From Anastrepha obliqua (lineage: Eukaryota > Arthropoda > Insecta > Diptera > Tephritidae), in the NCBI RefSeq assembly GCF_027943255.1, contig NC_072893.1:4278001-4342000 (forward strand): a DNA stretch of 64,000 nucleotides, written 5' to 3'. The notes beneath the pieces were generated by a model that was not told the DNA's origin, did not search any database, and saw nothing but the letters and a program-made list of their open reading frames with translations. Positions 39,501 to 53,608 of the stretch are shown here, piece after piece (within the stretch, counting starts at the first letter, position 1; every line of letters starts with the position of its first letter). Made by a program: the position numbers and the translations under genes.

Positions 39501-42500
39501 GTGCACGTGCGCGCCTATTTACAAATATATACTAAGCCAGATTTTGCAATCGACAGTTGCGGCTGACCTCATTTTCCCAAACTGGCAACGGAGCATGCAC
39601 CAACCAAGCAACATCTGCCGCCACCACCGCCGCCCCTCTCGTCGCCCTCTACTCGCTCGGTGATATCTCCTTCGGTGATCGTTCATCGAAGCAGTAAAAA
39701 TAGAAACGATCCTGTGCTGAAAATGCATTAAATAGCAAAATGTAAAGGCGAAATATAAACGCACTTACACATACATACAGCACGAATACATACATACACA
39801 CTAGTGGAACCAAATAAACGGCGATGACTTGTTAATATCGCAGCCACAAGGGATTTATTTCTTATTTTGCTAAGTTTTTTTTTGTTTTTGTTTTTATTTC
39901 AATATTATCTGTGCAGAACTTATAAAATGCGCGTAATTTGCGAGGTGGGGAAGAGGCTGAGCTAGGGGCAACAGAAAACAGTTGGGAGAAATGCACGATT
40001 CAAGTAAAAACTGAGTAGCTGCGCAAATAGATAGAAGCTGCAGCTAAGAGCAGATACTCGAAGAGCAACAAGTTCGGCGATATGTTTCGAGTGTTTCGTG
40101 TCATTCGTGCGTAGTTCGTCTTCAGCGCTCATCACCCCGGCAGTGGTGCAGCACAGCAACTTGGCAACACTGCGCGCGATTGGTGCTATTGCTTGTTGTT
40201 GTTGCTATTGATGTTGCCTTTATTTGTTATGCATTCACACGCACACACACACTCACACACTCATTTTTTATTGTTTTTATTATTTTTATTGATGGTTGAC
40301 CTAATTTCTAGATGCAGCGCAATGGTGGCGATCGCTTTTCAAGTGCGCCATTGTTGTTGCTGCTGCTTATGCGGTCCAATCGCATATGCGGTAGTTGTTG
40401 CTACTCTGCTGCGGCTGCGATGGGTCCGATTACTGCGCTGCTGTTGCTGCAAAGTCAAAGGGCCCGTGCAAATGTGTGGCATACAAACGCAACGCACACA
40501 AACACACGCACAAACTTTACTGCAGGCAGGCTTAGGTTGTGCACAGCAACTGCAACAAAAGCAATAGCACTTTCAGCTGGCCATAACAATAGCCAATCAC
40601 TCATTGCGCAAACCAGCGTACACACTTTACTGTTTGTGCGCCTGCCGTGTGAGCCTTCGCTGCTCCACTGCTTGTCCGTCGATTGCTGGCTAGGCCCCGC
40701 TCTCGCCGTTGTGCACCGCTTTGGGTTGGTTATGTTAGCAATAACAAAGTCAGTTAACAAAGTATATTAATGATAGCACACGCACACTCATACAGTGAAA
40801 AAGCAATTTAACGTGGATGTGTGTGTGTGTGTGTGTGGATGTGTCTGATTTTAAATAAACAAGCCACGCACAAATCGAGCACTTCAACTCACTTTTGTTG
40901 CTGCGCCGTGACCATGAAGTTGCACAGCCGAACTCGCGAACGCACGCACACACACACATGCACATGCTTATAGATTTCAAAATCACTTCAAACCTACAGA
41001 AATGCATTGAAGCGAGTATTTGCACAGATTTGCAAAGACTTGCAGGCCGTACAGGCACACAATGAAATTATATTACACTACTACAATCACTTATAGGTAC
41101 ATACACAAATTTTTTTTTGTTTTTTGTACACTTGTGCACTGTGAGTTTTATTGTGCATTGCATTCCTCAACGCATTTGCCAACTTCAAATCGGAGCTGCT
41201 GACATTTTAAATGACGAATAGCGAAGGTTGCGCCACAAAGCGAAAAAAATCTCAATAAAATAATGCAAACAGGAAAGTTGTTAATTTCGAAGATAAATGG
41301 TGTGCGACTGAGATAACGCGATAGAGCCATACGTTAGTACGCGAATACTAGGCTGTTCAATAAGCTTTGCGGTTCGATAAGAAAAACATAATTTTATGAT
41401 TTGCAAAACACTTTCTTATGCAGTATAGCCTGCCTGAAGATCAATACGCTTGTTCCTACGAGATTTCAATTTATGAATTGCATTCCGGAAGTGAGAATCT
41501 GTAAGGGCGGCAAAATATGCTTCCACCGCCGCTATGGCCTCAATATTTGATGAAAACCGCTTTTCACGCATGAATTTGTTTTAGGTCTGGAAACAGATGA
41601 AAGTTGCTAGGGGCCAAATCGGGTGAATACAGTGGATACAGTGAATACAATTCGAACTTTAATTCGTGGATTTTAGCCATTGTTTAAATGCGCTAGCGAC
41701 GCAATGCATCACCCTCATGCAAAATAATTTCTTTCTTTTGCAAACTGAGTATTTTTTCACGAATTTTTTCATTCAGCTGGTCTAAAAGGTTACAATAATA
41801 TTCAGAATTTATTGTTTTATCAGTTTGCAAGTAATTCCTTTCGCATCCTTTTTGGCCGATTTTTGGACACGAACTCATTTCGCTGGCGAACAATCAGGTT
41901 CGCACCATTTTTTAGCCTCTTGTTTTAATTCGGCGTCATGGTGATAGACTCAAGTCTCATCATTTGGTGGTGAAATGATGCACAAAATGTTGCTGAGATA
42001 GCCGCATTCGAATATATTTTTGTTCCATTGTTAGCGAATGCAGTACCCATTGTGTACACAGCTTTCTGAAACCCAAATGAAAAATTTTGGAATTTGAAAC
42101 GTCGAGCCGAAAACCATCGAGAGATTTGGTAACACTTAGGCTAAAAATTCCATTGTATTTAAAGCTCTGGAAAGTGAAAGGATAGATAGTCAAGGAGGAA
42201 AAGAGAGAAGTAACAGAAGGAAAAATATAGGATAGAATAAAGAAATAAAGGTAGTTAGACCTGTGAGAATTTTCCAGATTCTTTGGTAAATCTGAAAATA
42301 TCCTCCAGTTTGAGAGAACGAAATTCGTAGCTGTGCTCTAGCAAAGGCAGGACACGCACAGACCAAATGCTCAATACTAACCGTCTCCTCTAGGTAAGAC
42401 TGACTAATTGGATCCTCAATTATTCCAATGGTGGTCATATGGATCGTGTCCTGTAATAATACCGACCATCAACCGAACGTGTTTTCTTTCAAGATTTAGA

Positions 42501-45500
42501 AGTAGGTCCGACAGTCTTCTATTCGGGCTTGCCACAAAACACTTTGCAATTCCGTAGCGTTCTTGACCGGACTATCGAAACCCAATACTTAAGTCAAAAT
42601 AGTTTGCTCACACTGCCCAATAAGATGTCTAGGGCTTCTACTAAATCTCTTTCACTCACTCGACGATTTTTCAATAGATGTTCTGTATTTTTTTACGATT
42701 TCTGATATTGTTGCTGCTTTAGACGTCCTTGACGTGAATTGTGTTTAATGCTTGTGCGACCACGTTTGAATTTTGCAACTCATCATTGTACTGTACTCAT
42801 TGAAAACGAAAAGTCCTTTTGCCTTTAAGGCCTCCAAAAATAAAAAGTCAATCATTGTACGATACTTGACTTTTTCCATTGTCGAAAATACAGTGACACG
42901 TCGATGCTAAATCGTTTTTAAGCAAAGAATGAATTGACGGATTGAAATGAAGAGTGAACCAACATAAGAAACCCAAAAACAAAAAATAAGGCTAGTAGCA
43001 ACGCCTTCTCTTATCGAACCGCAAACCGTATTAAACAATCTCGGACAATAGTAGGTGAATATGTACAACTATTTTAAGGAATTTCACTAACCTTCTTTAC
43101 TGCATAGTAATCAAATTTTTTGGACCTAATAAAAATTCCGTTTCCTCCCTTTTCTTAGTTCAGCTTATTTTTTTTAATACCTTGGAAAGCTATTAAAAAG
43201 GCTTAGTCTTATTTTATGGCAGTAATCAGGATTTCGTCTATTAAAAATGCTAGGTCTACCTCTGATTGTTATTGTTTACTTGTAGAGTTCAGTCCCATTC
43301 CCACGTCAGTCGGCTCCACGTTACCGGAAAGACCCGGATTTTTATTCGGCCAAGGACTTATCACTCCCGCACCGTTCCCCTTACATATATGGGGAACGTT
43401 TATGCTGCTACAACAACAACGACAAGGGACTTAATACCCTAGCATTCGTATTTAATAGAACTTCCGCAAACATCATTCAAAATATTCTTTAACTTTAATA
43501 TTCCAATACTTATACAAAATTTCATACTTTACAATGAATATCATCTCATTTGTTTTCCTTCCTTTACTTTTGCAGAGCACACCTTGCAAACATCCAGTAA
43601 TTCTACTGCAAGATGTAAATTTTCTCGATCTACACTCGCTGGTTGAATTCATTTATCACGGCGAGGTGAATGTGCACCAAAAGTCCTTGCAGTCCTTCCT
43701 TAAAACGGCAGAGGTACTTCGAGTCTCGGGTCTCACACAGCAACAGGCCGAGGAAACTCATAGTGTAAGTTTTCATACTGTCAATAATATAGAAATTTCT
43801 CCTAATTTATGCTACTTCCGCTTTCCTACAGCAATTAGCTCAAATACAAAATCTGGCAAATGCGGCCAACGCCACACGCCCTCCTCACAACACACACCAC
43901 AATGCCCTGCACGAAGAGTCGGTGCTGTATTCGCGCAGCAGTGGCTCACCCCCACCACCACCTCCATCCCAACAACTGCCATTGGCCTCCACACACATTA
44001 ACAGCCAACTGTTTAAGCGCAGCATGGCTATGCTCCGACGCGAACGGAACAATTCCACACCATCGGCTGAGGACTCGAATAATGCTATGAAACGTCTACG
44101 CGGACCCGATAACGGTTTGCCGTCGAGCAGTAATAATAGCCCCGAAATCGTGCACCAACGCAGCTCATCCCCGCAATTGACACCTGCCGATTTCTCAACC
44201 ATCAAACACAACAATAACAATACACCGCCTCTGAAGGAAGAGAAACGTAAGTGCTTGTTAAAGTGATTGAGTAAAAAAAATGTCTCATATTCATTTATTT
44301 GCGCTGTTATTAATAAAAAAAATCACGTTTAGGTAACGGACCCTCTGGCAATGGTAATAACGGGAATGCTAATAGCGACACTGGCAATGGCAATGGCATC
44401 GCCAATAGCGACAAGGTCAGCGGCAGTTTAACATCATCGCCGCTGACACGCACTGCCGACGACGTCAAATCGGAACCCATGGAGCTGGTCTGCTCGAATA
44501 ACAATCCAACAGTGGTCGATGAGCACAGCAACGACTCCACTGGCGAACATGAGGCGAATCGATCGAGCAGCGGCGATGGCGGCAAAGGTTCATTGAGGTA
44601 AGCCACATAAATGAGTGAGACATTGATTTTTGTGATGTAAGCTTAACGAAATTGTGTACAGCAGTTCGGGAAACGATGAGGAGATCGATAACAATATGCC
44701 ACCGCATCCTCCACCGTCATATATGATGTCACCGGCTGAGAGCAAGTTATTTCCCCCGGGCCCCTTCAATTTCCCCATGAGCGGTCTAGATCCTGCCGCG
44801 TTAGCTGGTGAGTGTACTTGAAATGAAAGTTTAGATGGCAAAGCCCTGGCAGTAAAAGCTCCGCACAATACGTAAATTTTGATTCTCACTTTTAACTTTA
44901 TGCAAATACATCAGTAATGAGCTCACTAATTTTTGGTGCTGACATCAAGCGTATGTGAGCATCGTTTGGGCTTTAATGGTGAAAGTTCAAGTATTTGTTA
45001 CTTAACAGTTCCTAGTGCTTTTAGGCATCATGTGAGCTTTTATGATGAAAGCTCAAGCATTTGTTACTTAAGAGCTCGTTTCATTTGACAAAAGCTCAAA
45101 AGTATGTTTTTTGTTTATATAAAATATGAGCTTTCACGCGCATGAATTTGAATGTGAAAGCTCACGCCTGTGTTGTGAAGAGCTTTTACTTATGACAAGG
45201 AACATTTTTGCTCGCGACTTTTGCAACGATTTTACAAATGTCTTTTCAATTGCAGGTTTTAACTCGCAACTACAGTCTGCCGCCGAATTATCAGTTTCTC
45301 CGCAAGGTGAGTACGCCGCTTCCATACATACTTCTATTCGCTCTTTCCGAACATTTCAATTCAAATCAATTCAAATTCATTCCTTTACATTCTTACATCA
45401 AATGCAAGTATTTTCCTAATTTAATTATTTTTTATTACATTTTTAACTACGGAAAATTTTTAATCAAAAATCAGTACTCCATAACATTCTTTTACATGAA

Positions 45501-48500
45501 AATTATAATAATTTCTCTACTGATTAATTTTTTTTTGTCAATTTATTTAACTTTTGGTTTATTTATTTAAAATAATTTAAACCGATTTCACTAGGCAATT
45601 AAAAATGAAAAAGGGAAAGCAAAATCTAAACCATAAATCCATAGATAACCAAGCTCCTTGAAAAGCAAAAACAAAAAATACAATTTAATTTTTTATAAAA
45701 GAAAAAAAAAATAGTTAAATGCCAAGGACGCAGTGGAATAAGAAGTGATTTTATTTATTAATTTTTCTAAATTGGAAGGCGTTAGTGGATAGCGCCCACG
45801 CGTCTCATCAATGCACCAATTCATGCCGTACACAGGTTTCTCATTTGATTTCCAACCGCACATCTCCTAACATTCAATACTAATTTAATAGCCGATAATG
45901 CAAATTCGTCTAACGCAAATCATTGTCTTGGTGTTTAAATTTTTTCCAACTTAATTTTTTTATACACACACATACATTTATGCATATGTAAATGTATTTT
46001 AATTCCTTCAACACAATCACATCTCATATGCGAGGCTCATCGTCATCATCATTTGATGCACCGCTTCTGGAAGCACTGCGTTCACTGGCATTTAGAACTC
46101 AATTTCGAGCACTTTTAACAAGAAAGCGTATTTCTTTCTTTTTTGTTGTTGGTTTGAAAAACAAACTCATTTTAACAACTAAGTATTTTGTTGATGAAAA
46201 TAGATTTACATAAGCAGCAGGAAATTTCTTTCTTATTTGATTGTTTCGATGGTAAATACTCATTTCATTTGTATCCCCTCCACAAGTGCAGCAGTAAAGG
46301 ACCATAAAGAATCGAATGAAATGCTATTCGAAAAGTAACAACAAAGCTGACGAAGAAAAAAGAAACAAAAGAAGCAGAAGAAGGGAACGAAAAAGCAGCT
46401 GAAAGCAGCTGAAAGCGCGCTGAAATCAGTTAAAATCTCCCACCGCAAAACCGATTAGTGCTGGCACACCCAGTTAGTTGTTTTGTGTTAGTGTTAGTGT
46501 TAGAAATTAATTAACCAGTTTTTCGCATTATAATAACAAACTCAAGCGCCATGCCACATTGCTGGTGGCAACAACTAGCAAACACTTCACTTTTACAATC
46601 TCAGCAGCTATCAACTGCGCCAGGCGCCCAGCTCCAACACACACGCATGCTTTGGCTCCAACTATGTGCTAAGCCACATGCCGCATCAATTATTTAGCGC
46701 ACATTTTCCACACATCACTCGCTCGTACGAGCTGCTGTCAGGCAGCCGGGCCGATTGTCAAGAGGGCACAGGTTGATGGCACAATGGACGGCCTGCTGAT
46801 GTCTGATGGCTGTTGGCTTCCATCCCTTGCTCTTGAGTGTGTGGAGAAATTTTAATTGATGCCTTTATGTTGCGGCCGACCTCAACAATTTGCTGCGCAA
46901 CAAAACTGTGGTGCAGCATGCCACAGAGCATATGTGTGCGTGTGTGTGTGTGTGTGCGTATGTGTGTGATAATGGCAAAAGTTTTGTCTATTTAAGTGAA
47001 AGTGCAAATTTTACAGCAGCCTCACACAAGCAGGCATGAACACATCCAAAAACAATCACAAAATAGAGATTACGCACGCTTACGTGCCACTATTTGTGTA
47101 TTTGTGTGTGTGTGTGCGTGGAATGTGTGTGCGAAGTTGTGGCTTGCGGCTACAGCTACTCTGCACTACGTACTTGGCACACACTGCCGCCCCCTCTGCG
47201 CTTGGCTATTACCAGCAAAACAATTCTAACAAACTAGTGAATATGCGGCGTGTAAGCGAACCCTTCCGCTGCTGTCGCTAGCGACTACAATTCACTCGCT
47301 TTTATGTGTGCGTTAATCGCCGCAAAAGTGTTTAAGTTTAATTTTGATTAGGCACAGACACAGGCGCACCTACGCACAACCACGCGGCAGCTCTGGCTTG
47401 TATAATTTTTGTTGCATACGTGTGGGCGCATAAACGTATGCGTATGCGTTTGCAGCATTTCAACGCCTAATTAAGCAATAAATAATACATCGTAGTTGCG
47501 CAGCAACAAGTTTCACACTTTCAGCGGATGTGTGAAGTTCATTTGAAGTTTATTTGGAAAGTCACACACACACTTGCAGGCATACTTTCGCATGCTCTAT
47601 GTGGCTGCTAGCTTTTCTAAACAAATTAATTACTTTTGAGCGCCGCAGCAGCGCATTTTGTTGTTTTTTTCTTATTAAATTGGTAAAATTGTGGTGTCTG
47701 TCTGCTGCTCCTTTTTCTCACCTCGCTTCTTCTTCTTTTTTCTTCGCTTTATTCGGCACGAAACCGCTTTATGGTGGCTTTACTGTAAGGTGTAAGAAAC
47801 ATTTTTTTTTGTAAAATGAAATAAAAAAGTTGAATCGTCCTCGTTGCATATCCGTTCACAAGCTTCATAATCAGGGCTCCCATGCGAAGCGCGTTTCTCA
47901 CGCATTCCTTGTAACGTAAGTCCAACGCACGCCGTAAACCCCAACGTATTTGTTTGACGGAGCCACTAAAAGCAAAAATAAAACCAAAAAACAACAGAAT
48001 GAATAAAAAATGTTGCAAACATATGGAAAAAAAACTAGTGTAATGGCAGCACTGTAATTATTGCGAAGCCCGAGGCTTGTAAGTTTTCCCCAAGGCTGCC
48101 AAGACAGTAGAGGAAGCATAGCTCAAAATATATATTTTCCGTGCTATTTGTTTTTGTGTGCTAATTTTGTATTCGTATTTTATGAGAATAAACCAATGAA
48201 AATTTTCTATTTCTACTTACTCATATTCGTACCTAAATACATTTATCCGTAATATTTACAACATTTTTCGTTGTCTATGTTTTCGTTATGTTGCAAAATA
48301 TTTACAATTTGTAATTGCATACTTTTTGTGTTCTGTATAAACAAAGCTGTACACATACATCCATATACATACATATATATTTTTGAATGTTTAGTTTCAC
48401 AATTTAACACTGCTAAAAATTTTTTTTTTTCTATAAAGATTCATATGTTTGTAAAGAAAAAAACAATTTGTAATAAGAAGCTCATTTAATTAATAATTTT

Positions 48501-51500
48501 TTTTTCTGTTTATTTTCAATGTTTGAAGTTTTTCGAGCTGCGACACAAGTGTGTTTTAAATTTTGATTTTGTCGTTTTTTCGTTATAAATAAATGTGCTT
48601 TCTGTTCATACTTCAGTTTTGTACACACTTTTTACTGTTAAAGTGAACATCTTTTGAAATTTATCAACTTATCGTCGTGTATGTGTGTTATTGATAATTA
48701 AATAATTATTATAGAACAACAAAATGTCAACAGAACATTCAAAAAGTTTCGTTTACACATTTTTATTTCGAAAATATTGAATATGGCATATTGAACGTTT
48801 ATTAACCCTTAGGTTATGATTAAAAACATCTAAAAAAATATTTATTTGTAATTCTAATCGTTTTTGTTTGCCATTTAACGAAAAAAAAATGATTAAAAAA
48901 TAACAACGCAAACCATTGCTGGCCTCCGCATTTGTTGGAACGCCGCATTTGCAATTTACGCATACTTACGTATACATACATACATACTTATTGCATAGTG
49001 TTCGCCTCTTTTGAGTTTAATAACTACTTGTTGTTTTTTTTCACCACACATAAAAATTTTCGTTGTGTTTTTCATTCAATGTTGCAAATAATTTGTACTA
49101 TTTTCCACTACCAACTAACTCAGGTATCAAAGATTGTTGCGTATCATGCGTAACAAACAAACGTACAAACACACAACAAATATGGCAAACAAGTTCGGGC
49201 GTATGAGCAACCCTAATGCGTCTGAATTGGTAAATTCACCACTATCCAAGTTTAGCGCCATTTCTTACGAATACGAGAGTGTGCAAAGTTAAAAACAAAA
49301 CCGAATACACTCAGTGCACGAAAGAGAGACCAGGTTGCAACTTTTCTTCGTTTGCTTTTTTTACTTCATATAGGAACAATTTTTATTGTTATTGTTTTTT
49401 TTCTTTTTTTTTTTTGTTTAATTTTAACTTTTCGCAAAACCGTGAAAGACGCACTTTTTACCGAATTAAAAACAAACAGATTGGCTGTACACACAAATAA
49501 CCATATTAGCATAAAGTCCCACTCCACCTCGCACCCACTTCGCCGCCCCAGTTGCCGCGTTACTTCAAAAAGCATTGTCAATTCAAAATTTTGTACTCAA
49601 GAACTTCAACCCCTTTAAATTAAACTTCAACCCCTTTAAATTAAAACCAAAAACCAAGCCCCAAATGTTATTAACCAGACACCCACACACACACACATAC
49701 ATATACCATAGTATATATAAGAGCACTTGAGCGCTCTCACTTTGGCTAGAGTTGCGATCGGTGCGAACACAAGCAGATACATGAAAAATAACGGAACTGC
49801 TTTGTTGTTAATGGTTCCCCACCCAAGCTCACATGCACTCACACATAGTTTTACTAACTCTTACTCTTAGTGCCCATGCCGACTAACTAACTCATTATCT
49901 CTCTCACACTCACATACACACACACACGCGCACCACACACACACACCCCTCTCTAATCACTCCTTCACACACTGCTAATCGAATTTTTCGTTCTACCTAT
50001 GCTCAAATCGCTTGTTATAAGTTCCAAAACTAACAAAAACAAATGAACACTAACCAAATATACAACAATAACAAGCTACTAATAACAAATTGGAAAACCA
50101 CGTGCCTCTCTACTAATCAAATGTTGCGCTTAATTCGATAACTAATCACGAGGAATATGAAGAACAAAAATTTGGAAACATTTTATTTATCGTTCACTAC
50201 GAAACGATACAAACACACATACATAGCTAACTCAGTGAACGTTTATGATCAGTGCAAGCAAACATATACAAGTAAATACAAACAAACGTACGTACTATAT
50301 AAGCTATTGAAAATTTACATACACACGTATAATTGGTGGAGTTAAACAAATGAGTTTTTTTAGTTTTAAGTTCCGAAATCTCAGTAGCAAAATTGTAAAA
50401 TTTAAATTTTAAGTTAAAATTAAGTATTTGCATTTACGATTGGAAACTATTGTATGCATACAAATATACATTTAAGGCGCAAAAATTCAGCAAAAAGCTC
50501 TATGAACAGTAGTGTGAAAAGATTTTGAAAAAGCAAAACAAATTTAAGAAATTAAATATATGAAATATTTAGAAAAATTTATGTGACAATGCAACACAAA
50601 CAATCGGAAATTATATACCAAAGTTCAGACCTGACCCAACACACATTTGGCGCACCCATTCGCACGCATTCAAAATTAATTATTAAAAACACGAAAGTTC
50701 TTCAATTTCACACAGACACTCATCAACACTAAACAGGTGCAAGGACAACGGATTGATTTTTGTTATTTTCAAAAACTTAACTCTTGCGCTCCAGCGTCAT
50801 TTCAAGCACGCTGTCTTCAGCTATTAGGGTGTGTTCAGACGTCCGCCTATGACATGCGAAAGTTGCCAACGCGCTTTTCCTGCAAAACACTCCAAATTCA
50901 CAATATTTCTTAAGTTATGTTTTATTATTTATGTACTCGTTAGTCAAGTAAGGATTTAAAGTATAATTATTGCAAATACAACAACAAACACACTAGCCAG
51001 ACGTTAGCAAGCACAACAATTCCAAATTATACGTATATCTATGAACACATTGGTAACAGGACAAATTTGAAATGAACAAACCACCACAAAGTAATCAGAA
51101 ACAAACTGCAATCACAAACAACAACAACAATAACAACACAAATAAAACACTCGGTCGTGTAGCGCAATCCTAAAAATTAGAACGAAGGTCGTTGCGAAAA
51201 TTGCAGAGTGTTATGCACACTGTGCGCTACAATTAAACGTACACTAACAAATTCGGCAACAAACATTAGCGAGGCCGCCATAATTCGGCCGACACTAGAA
51301 AGGCAGCACAGAAATCGCATTTAATGCTTCTTTTGGCTGTTGAAAGCATATTAGAAATATTTTTTTTATAAAAATTAAAAGAAAATCATACCAGCTTCAT
51401 ATTTGTAAATTTTTATTCCAACACAAAATTGTATCTAAACTAAGTAGTTAATTTGAAGGCGTAAAATTGAAAGCACCCAACTTCCTGTCCAAAAGCCCCA

Positions 51501-53608
51501 AACCCACACCCCAAAGTAATAACTCACGCTCACCCCCCCCCCCACGAGTATCCGCATTTCCTCTCACCCTAATCAAGAAAATAATAAAAACAAACAAAAA
51601 AAAAAAAACAACAAATACCCCGCAGCTTGAGAGTTGCCCTATTGTAAAAAAACAAAAATTGGAATTCGTTTGCTCTACCAAAGTCCCTCCAAAGTACAGA
51701 AATATTCATGTTTCTTTTAAGTTATACTGCAAAATTACAACAACAACTCCTAAAGTATTATTAAAATCTATGCAATGCATAAATGCAGAGAAGACTGAGA
51801 AAAATATAAAAATATCACGCAATTAAATTACTCCACTACACACACAATGGTGATGGTGTTGAACACACACACACGCTACACAAAAACAACTAATTAACAA
51901 AATTCTTGGAACGATACCAAAAAGTCCCATATAAATGTGTCATGCAGCAGCTAAGCGAATTAGTAAAAGTAAATTGAAGTGAAAAATTCGCAGATATGCA
52001 AATCTGGTTTTATGTCGAGAGCGAAAAAAAAAATTAAATCACCATTTCGAGTCAACACTTCACAGACCACCCATCCAAAAGCAAATCCAAATCCAACTCA
52101 AGGTCCTGTAGAGGCTGTGTATGTATGTATTGCTGCGTGAACTGCAACGAATTCGCAACCATAAACACTCCCTCCTGCCACCCACTTCCCTGCTAGGCGC
52201 ACGAGTTAAGGAATGTAAACAATCAAAAAAGAAATAAATTTTTCCACATTTGCAAAGTGTCAGCACAGCACAGCATTTCATAAAAGCATAAAAGCAAATA
52301 AGTCTATACAGAAATATATGCAAAGAAAACCAAAATATAAATAAATAAATCCAAAGTTAAATTATGCATCGGCGCTGGTTGCGACTGCGACTGCGGTTAG
52401 CCAACCAACGCCAGCGAAATCAGGCAAGAGTACAAATATTACAAAAAAAAAAAAAAAATATAAAAAAAGAGAAAAATTAGTATTCGCAATCGTACAATTT
52501 TCAGTCGAAATTCCATTTCGTTTCCGCAAAATTTGTTAAAGATTGTTCGTAGTTACCGTTACCATTAGTTTTTTCCACTCGTTAATACCTAACTCGCTGA
52601 ACTGACTTTTGTCTTTTGGGCTAATGCAACGTTTTATGCCTTTCTTCCACCTTGTCGTCAGGTCAACTGACGACAAATTGCCACAAATCTATTTACTACA
52701 ACAACAATAATAACAATCTCAACTGCCACATCAACTACTACAACAACAACATCAACAATTTCAACAATCGCCACACCAATTCCAATATAAATGCCCATCG
52801 CAACAACAATCCTCTTAACTGTGCCACTTGTCCCTTCGAACGCCCAACAGCCTCGAGCATTTGTGGCCTTAATCTCACCACATTCTCCGCCAACTGCAAT
52901 GCCTCAAACAATGGCAGTGGCAGCGGCAATTGCAGCAGCAACAGCGCCGGCGGCAGCAACTCGAACGCCACCAACACGTCCAGCCTCTTGCCCGCCGCCC
53001 TCATGCAGGCCAACTCCCAGCACCAGCACCAGCATCATCACCATCACCACCATCAGCACCAGCAGCATCCACAACATGGACAGAATGTCAGCAGCAGTGC
53101 CGGAAACGGTTGTAACAACAACAACGGCGGCATCAGCAACACCAGCAGTGCCGTCCAACAGTCGCAAATGTTTGCCGCAGCCGCTGCTGCTGCCGCTATG
53201 GCCAACATGGCGGCGGCCTCAAGCAGCGCAGCTGGCGTATCGGGCGCCAATGCACTGAATACCTCCGGCGGTAACCTGAACACCTCTAGCGGTGGCGGCG
53301 CCGGTGGTGGTGACGATTTTCGCTGCGATCCATGCAACAAGAACCTGTCCTCGTTGACGCGTCTCAAGCGCCACATCCAAAACGTGCACATGCGTCCAAC
53401 CAAGGAGCCCGTCTGCAACATCTGCAAGCGCGTCTACAGCTCGCTGAATAGTCTGCGCAACCACAAGAGCATCTACCATCGGAACCTGAAACAGCCGAAG
53501 CAGGAGAGTGTGAGCGGTGCCGACGTGACACAGTCACCGGCCTTGGCCGGCGTAGCTGTGATGCACAATCCCTACTACTCGCCGGTGAACCATCGTTCAT
53601 CCTCATAG
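27330..53608 (+). CDS. br: broad (Broad-Complex) BTB/zinc-finger transcription factor, Z1-type isoform (spliced)
   Basis: Spliced CDS: 27330-27515, 43576-43764, 43832-44246, 44333-44597, 44662-44807, 45256-45306, 52662-53608. The total is 2,199 nt, which is 732 aa plus a TAG stop. Seen: an N-terminal BTB/POZ domain (about residues 1-120, opening [17 protein letters not shown] and later LSACSPYF and [13 protein letters not shown]), a long low-complexity Asn/Gly/Ser linker, then two C2H2 fingers at residues about 637-660 and 668-690. Known: Broad is a nuclear, ecdysone-induced early factor that specifies pupal fate. It dimerises through BTB, and alternative finger pairs choose the DNA targets. 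The start is the first ATG of the open frame, in context CAAAATGG, and matches the family start. The length is close to the Drosophila Z1 isoform (about 727 aa, from memory). Assignment to br is near certain; the Z1 label rests on recalled finger sequence. Confidence 0.95.

Noticed and set aside
44247..44266. Truncated Broad ending KCLLK by intron retention
   Set aside because: Canonical gtaagt donor at 44247 and perfect frame continuation at 44333 make retention unnecessary.
52738..53479. Several antisense frames across the Z1 exon
   Set aside because: They are shadows of a GC-richer coding exon with repeated codons; the sense strand explains the sequence.
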